Source: Exiguobacterium acetylicum DSM 20416
GTDB lineage: Bacteria > Bacillota > Bacilli > Exiguobacteriales > Exiguobacteriaceae
Reading direction: 5' to 3'
Assembly: GCF_000702605.1 (NCBI RefSeq)
Contig: NZ_JNIR01000001.1
Location: forward strand, 1,168,501-1,232,500
DNA: 64,000 bases
Under the pieces are notes generated by a model. The model was not told the DNA's origin and did not search any database. It was given only the letters and a program-made list of their open reading frames with translations. How positions within the stretch are numbered: position 1 is the stretch's first letter; every line of letters starts with the position of its first letter. The translations under genes were made by a program, and so were the position numbers. Positions 60,176 to 64,000 of the stretch are shown here, piece by piece.

Positions 60176-61432
60176 TTGGATGCTTTAACGAAACAACTGA
60201 CTGAATATATGCTCGAGAAATATCGTTTAACCGATTATGTGCTTCATGAATCGTCCTACACGCAAAACAAAAAGAACGATCAAACCGCCTACTCTTTTGA
60301 AACGTTTTGGATTCCGCGCGGTACATCGATTATCGAGGAAGAAGATGGCACGATGCTTCCTGAAGGAACTGTACAGATCGCGATAAATCCTGTCACGAAG
60401 CACACGACGACGTTATCCTTACATGGTCCGACCTCTCTTCATTCCGTGCCTGACGATTTACGTGATACAACCACTCGGATCGCTTGGCTCGAGTCAGAGA
60501 TCGGCATGATCCATGACACGCATTTCATGCTCGAAGAAGACGACGAAACGTTTTTCAGTTATGTGAGTTGTCATGAAGGGATTCGGCTGTCTCCCGGTTG
60601 TTTCATTCATCTGACGTTAACGGAAAACGGTCAGCTCGATGAATTGTTCCTATATGGTCCTCATCCGAGTGATCATCATGTGAAACAGGAACCTTTCACT
60701 TTAACGCTCGAGGACATCGACTCGCTAGCTAAACAACAAATAAAGTGGTTCTCCTATACAAAACCAGGACATCAATACGCGCATACTGTCGTCGAGACGA
60801 TCGTGACGCAAGAAGGGTCTATCCTTGTGCCTAGTAAACTGGATTTCACGTCATCACTCGATCGAAATGACATCTTAACGTGGACAAATCCGTCATCTTC
60901 AATTCTCAAACGCCATCCTATCCAATCAGCAGCAAGCGTGACAGCAGAGGATGTGATCACGCAATCCGAACATCCGGATTTTCGTCCAATCCAGCAAGAG
61001 ACGGTGAACGCCTGTCGAATTGCGATTCAAGAAATCGTCCAAAACGTATACCCTGGCGAGTCCGGACAATGGACAATTCGTCACATTTACCGGCAACATC
61101 CCTACCTTGCTGTCAAATTGTCACGCGCGCATCCGACGTCCTATGTTGATCAGCATCGGCGCGTCACGATTCTCCTTGACGAAAAGACGCTTCACTGGAT
61201 TAGCTTGACCGACGATCAGGAACTCCATACCGTGTTCGATTCCGTTAGCGCACCGGAGCTCGAGGATGAGCAGCAAGACATCATCTTCAACGCATTACGT
61301 CCGTACCTTTTACTCACGCCGCGTTATGTGTTTGCCGCTTCAAAAGGTCAATACGTTCTTTGTGGCTTGCTTGATTCGAACCATGCTTACTTACCGGCAA
61401 CAAATGAAGTCGTTTTATTGCGCAATCTATAA
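60176..61432 (+). CDS. Hypothetical protein, paralogue A
   Basis: A protein of 418 residues with an aligned paralogue at 61455. Shared elements: an N-terminal DYVLHESxY segment followed by a YSFETxW stretch, SYVSCHEGIRLSPGCFIHL, PGESGQWTIRHIYR and a C-terminal VLCGLLDSNHAYLPATNE. No membrane segments or known domain seen. The TTG start at 60176 follows AAAGGAGTGAATCCC. Function unknown. Confidence 0.65.
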   Translation: MDALTKQLTEYMLEKYRLTDYVLHESSYTQNKKNDQTAYSFETFWIPRGTSIIEEEDGTMLPEGTVQIAINPVTKHTTTLSLHGPTSLHSVPDDLRDTTTRIAWLESEIGMIHDTHFMLEEDDETFFSYVSCHEGIRLSPGCFIHLTLTENGQLDELFLYGPHPSDHHVKQEPFTLTLEDIDSLAKQQIKWFSYTKPGHQYAHTVVETIVTQEGSILVPSKLDFTSSLDRNDILTWTNPSSSILKRHPIQSAASVTAEDVITQSEHPDFRPIQQETVNACRIAIQEIVQNVYPGESGQWTIRHIYRQHPYLAVKLSRAHPTSYVDQHRRVTILLDEKTLHWISLTDDQELHTVFDSVSAPELEDEQQDIIFNALRPYLLLTPRYVFAASKGQYVLCGLLDSNHAYLPATNEVVLLRNL

Positions 61433-61454
61433 AGTGAAGATAGGAGTGAACGAG

Positions 61455-62708
61455 TTGCATCCATTAACGAAAGATTTAATCTCCCATATTCAAGATAAAT
61501 ATCAACTGAACGATTATGTCTTACATGAATCCTTCTATCACCGCGAAAAAATTCATGGTGCAACGCAGTATTCGTTTGAGACATGTTGGTTCCCAATCCT
61601 GCACGGTCCATGGTTTGAAGACGAGAGTTATCCAGACGGTACGATTGAGATCCAAGTCGATACAGTTACACGACGAACGACATCAATCAACAAACATGGT
61701 GATGTCACAATTTATTCTCTTCCAGAGGACTTGCGTAATTCAGACACACAGACTTCCTGGCTAGAGCAAGAGTTAGGAATGACGTTCGACCAGGAGTTCA
61801 TGTTACTGAAGCACCAAGATTCGCTGTATCAGTATGTCAGCTGCCAAAACGGAATTCGCCTCTTCCCTGGTTTTTTCATTTCACTTGAATTGACGGACGA
61901 CGGAGCGCTTGATTTTTTCAGTGTGTATGGAACCCCCGCCCTGAGCAACAAGTATCCGACTGAATCGTTTTCACTGTCACCTGTTCAAATCACACCGATC
62001 ATTACAGAACAGATACGGTTCTTTTCAGCTCCTGGTGATCAACAACGAATACAGGCGCATACAATCGAGGAAATCTTTGTTTCTCAAAACGACTCGCTCA
62101 CGTATCCCTTTAGTGATCCAGACACTTCGTCCGTTGCCATGAACGAGATCGTGACATGGGACAAACCATCTACGTTCTCCTACACGCGCAAATTGATTAA
62201 GCGGAGAGACACCGTCACGGCACGCGATGCCGAAGCTCAAACGCCACACCCGGATTACCGACCGTTGACCGATGGGACATTGATGACTTGTAAGTCGATT
62301 GCTGTAGACCTCATCGCTGCGGAGTATCCTGAGGAGTCAGGAGCGTGGACGATTCAGGAAATCTATCGGGATTTTCCATTCATTAACGTGAAAGTACGCC
62401 GGACTCGTGACGACCCAAATCTCGCTCATAAACGTCGTTTGACGATTCTCCTGATTGAAGAAACTTATGAAGTCAGCCTAATCGTTGATAACGAGTCGAT
62501 TATCGCGCTCTACCATGACTCGTCACAACCGTTGCCTAATAGCGTGCCCAAAGAAGTTATACGTGACGCACTCATGCCTTATCTGACATTAAAGCCATAT
62601 TATGTCTTCGACCAGGCGCTCGATCAGTACGTCCTCTGCGGACTACTCGACTCCGTTCATGCTTACTTACCGGCAACGAACGAAGTCGTTTTATTGCGCG
62701 ACTTATGA
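61455..62708 (+). CDS. Hypothetical protein, paralogue B
   Basis: A 417-residue protein clearly related to the preceding gene over its whole length (YVSCQNGIRLFPGFFISL, PEESGAWTIQEIYRDF, VLCGLLDSVHAYLPATNE). The last roughly 45 nucleotides are nearly identical in both genes, more so than the rest, which suggests gene conversion. The TTG at 61455 follows TAGGAGTGAACGAG; a longer frame upstream overlaps the previous gene and is unlikely. The stop is 1 bp from the convergent nucleotidyltransferase gene's stop. Confidence 0.65.
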   Translation: MHPLTKDLISHIQDKYQLNDYVLHESFYHREKIHGATQYSFETCWFPILHGPWFEDESYPDGTIEIQVDTVTRRTTSINKHGDVTIYSLPEDLRNSDTQTSWLEQELGMTFDQEFMLLKHQDSLYQYVSCQNGIRLFPGFFISLELTDDGALDFFSVYGTPALSNKYPTESFSLSPVQITPIITEQIRFFSAPGDQQRIQAHTIEEIFVSQNDSLTYPFSDPDTSSVAMNEIVTWDKPSTFSYTRKLIKRRDTVTARDAEAQTPHPDYRPLTDGTLMTCKSIAVDLIAAEYPEESGAWTIQEIYRDFPFINVKVRRTRDDPNLAHKRRLTILLIEETYEVSLIVDNESIIALYHDSSQPLPNSVPKEVIRDALMPYLTLKPYYVFDQALDQYVLCGLLDSVHAYLPATNEVVLLRDL

Positions 62709-62709
62709 G

Positions 62710-63240
62710 TTAGTTCAGCCATTGATCTATCCGATTCCTTATTGCTTTTGGAAGAACGAGTCGTCTCAGCTGTTCCAGTCGTTCTCGGTCCGCTTCCTGC
62801 TTAGCAAGACATTGCTCAATCATCGCGACCTTTTGTTCCCGTCCTGGAATCAGTTGATAGATGACGTACCAATCAACGAGTGACATGAACGGACGTCCAG
62901 TTGAATCAATCGATTGTTCATCAAACGGATAGATGAACACGCCCTCACCATGACGAATCTGCAGTCCGCTCATCAAATCGATATCGATTCCTTCGATGAT
63001 AAATTCCTGGAACACTTCCGTCGCATAAAGTGACGTCTTGTCTTGTTCGACGACAGTCCCCATGTCCGCCAACAGTTGGACTGCTCGTTCGGCGTCCGCT
63101 AACGCGACGACGAGATCGATGTCGCGCGGTACAACTGGTAGTCCATGCTGCGCCAACAATAATGAACCACCGATACCAAAATGAATCCGTTCTTGCTGCA
63201 AACAAACGACGACTTTTTCTAAGACTTGCTCAAGACTCAT
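62710..63240 (-). CDS. Nucleotidyltransferase-fold protein
   Basis: A 176-residue protein with a minimal nucleotidyltransferase signature GIGGSLLLAQHGLPVVPRD followed by IDLVV (GGS...DID, about 23-43). It resembles AbiEii-like or small-molecule nucleotidyltransferases. The start overlaps the TetR gene's stop by 4 bp (ATGA). A toxin or resistance role is possible; no partner antitoxin is evident. Confidence 0.72.
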   Translation of the reverse strand: MSLEQVLEKVVVCLQQERIHFGIGGSLLLAQHGLPVVPRDIDLVVALADAERAVQLLADMGTVVEQDKTSLYATEVFQEFIIEGIDIDLMSGLQIRHGEGVFIYPFDEQSIDSTGRPFMSLVDWYVIYQLIPGREQKVAMIEQCLAKQEADRERLEQLRRLVLPKAIRNRIDQWLN

Positions 63241-63824
63241 CGCCGGAACCCCGCTGCTCGAAACGGTCCTTCCATCGAAATCGTAAAGACAATTCGAGCA
63301 ATTTCATCCGGTGATGTCTCGTTTGGGTGGCTCAACCAGGATTCGATGACACCGAGATGGGCGGCTGAGAGATAGGCAATGAGATAATTTTCTGGAACAA
63401 GCCGTTCTCCTTGTTCCGGTAGTCCCGAGAACAGAATCTGTTGCATGTAATCACGGACCCGCTTCCGAAACATCCCGTCACTCGATGGACTGAGTAAGAT
63501 CCGCATCAGCGTCCGGTGTTCATAAAGAAACGTTAGAAACGGGATGATTCGTCGGTATGGTGAGTCCTCCGTTTTGTTGATCAGGACGAATGGAATCTCG
63601 CGTTCGAACGTCGCTTCGATCTTTTCAAAAACCTCATTCGTCATCCGCTCGAGCAGTTCGTATTTATCCGCGTAATGATGGTAGAACGTCCCGCGATTGA
63701 CTTCCGCTCGTTCCGTCAACAACTTAATTGTCACGGCGTCAAATCCGACTTCGTCGATCAGCTGAAGGAACGTCTCGCGTATCCTCCGGTCGGTCCGGAT
63801 AACGCGTAAATCCTGTTTTTTCAT
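63237..63824 (-). CDS. TetR/AcrR family transcriptional regulator
   Basis: A 195-residue repressor. The N-terminal HTH follows the TetR pattern: RRIRETFLQLIDEVGFDAVTIKLLTERAEVNRGTFYHHYADK (in pieces: helices ending LQLI, VTIKLLTERA and the recognition helix RGTFYHHY). The C-terminal domain resembles the TetR_C_11/DhaS-like group. The ATG at 63824 follows GAGGCGATTTCG. A perfect 16-bp palindrome at 63861 and a promoter for a divergent gene lie just upstream, likely targets of this protein. Confidence 0.88.
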   Translation of the reverse strand: MKKQDLRVIRTDRRIRETFLQLIDEVGFDAVTIKLLTERAEVNRGTFYHHYADKYELLERMTNEVFEKIEATFEREIPFVLINKTEDSPYRRIIPFLTFLYEHRTLMRILLSPSSDGMFRKRVRDYMQQILFSGLPEQGERLVPENYLIAYLSAAHLGVIESWLSHPNETSPDEIARIVFTISMEGPFRAAGFRR

Positions 63825-63860
63825 CGAAATCGCCTCTTTCTTCAACAGATTGTCGGGATG

Positions 63861-63876
63861 TGTCGCTTAAGCGACA
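63861..63876. promoter_or_regulatory. 16-bp palindrome in the TetR intergenic region, probable operator
   Basis: TGTCGCTTAAGCGACA is a perfect palindrome 36 bp upstream of the TetR start codon and 19 bp upstream of the divergent gene's -35. TetR repressors commonly bind such sites between divergent genes. Confidence 0.6.
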
Positions 63877-63895
63877 GATGGACGTCAACTGGTCA

Positions 63896-63924
63896 TTGCT
63901 CCCAGTTTCTCTCCCTTTTATAAT
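63896..63924 (+). promoter_or_regulatory. Sigma-A promoter of the gene at 63979
   Basis: TTGCTC (63896-63901), a 17-bp spacer and TATAAT (63919-63924). The start codon follows 54 bp downstream. Confidence 0.75.
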
Positions 63925-63978
63925 GAAATTAAGCAACACGTTGTTCAATAATTATTTCATAAAAGGAGGGAGAATACG

Positions 63979-64000
63979 ATGGATTTACGATTACACGGTG
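63979..64000 (+). CDS. Beginning of an unidentified gene (truncated by the window edge)
   Basis: AAAAGGAGGGAGAATACG precedes an ATG that opens MDLRLHG before the window ends. A short-chain dehydrogenase would fit such an N-terminus, but seven codons cannot establish it. It has a clear promoter and is divergent from the TetR gene, which probably represses it. Confidence 0.65.

Noticed and set aside
1-64000. CRISPR array, tRNA or rRNA genes
   Set aside because: No regularly spaced repeats with unique spacers were seen, and no tRNA cloverleaf or conserved rRNA stretches were noticed by eye; a covariance-model scan would be needed to exclude a single tRNA.

Overview
The window looks like a chromosomal segment of a low-to-mid GC Bacillota (Firmicutes), most likely Exiguobacterium. 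That is inferred from gene content (parE/parC with a YneT-type gene, a XerS recombinase, Ctc/L25 and Asp23-AmaP modules, ykoEDC with a TPP riboswitch), AGGAGG-type ribosome-binding sites, frequent TTG/GTG starts and an estimated GC near 47-50%. I saw no rRNA, tRNA, prophage or CRISPR array.

Layout. 1-2.7 kb: parC (partial), parE and a CoA-binding protein on the minus strand. 2.7-3.15 kb: non-coding, with two 48-bp direct repeats and a dif-like inverted repeat just before xerS. 4.2-8.9 kb: an overlapping operon of a SWIM/SNF2 helicase, a PlsY-type acyltransferase and a GNAT/class V aminotransferase fusion, which is the most unusual gene set here. 9-14 kb: Ctc/L25 behind a sigma-B-like promoter, then a TPP riboswitch with ykoE-ykoD-ykoC and a flavoprotein. 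15-25 kb: surface lipoproteins (one frameshifted), a TnpB-only IS605-type element with a frameshifted nuclease, small accessory genes, and a serine-recombinase relative that lacks its catalytic residues. 25.3-31.9 kb: a TetR regulator and a Ni/peptide-type ABC importer with a MATE exporter, behind a promoter carrying two Zur-box-like sequences.

32-46 kb: a soluble PAS chemoreceptor, two short-chain dehydrogenases, the asp23-DUF2273-amaP module with a sigma-B-like promoter, a second frameshifted gene, a luciferase-like monooxygenase, an ABC ATPase with no permease, a GGDEF protein, hydrolases, acetyltransferases, and an ECF sigma/putative anti-sigma pair whose promoter contains a tandem duplication. 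46-49 kb: an ion channel, a kinase-like protein and small cysteine-rich or unknown proteins. 49.5-58.5 kb: a two-component system with a MacAB-like exporter, divergent from a second ABC module (ATPase, DUF4129-like protein, 881-residue permease). 59-64 kb: two very small membrane proteins, a tandem family of unknown proteins, a nucleotidyltransferase, and a TetR gene divergent from the first codons of another gene.

Three genes (15.1, 18.5 and 36.2 kb) each need one added base in a homopolymer to restore a full-length product. That could be genuine decay, slippage, or sequencing error. All functions come from reading motifs and translations by eye; no database search was run.
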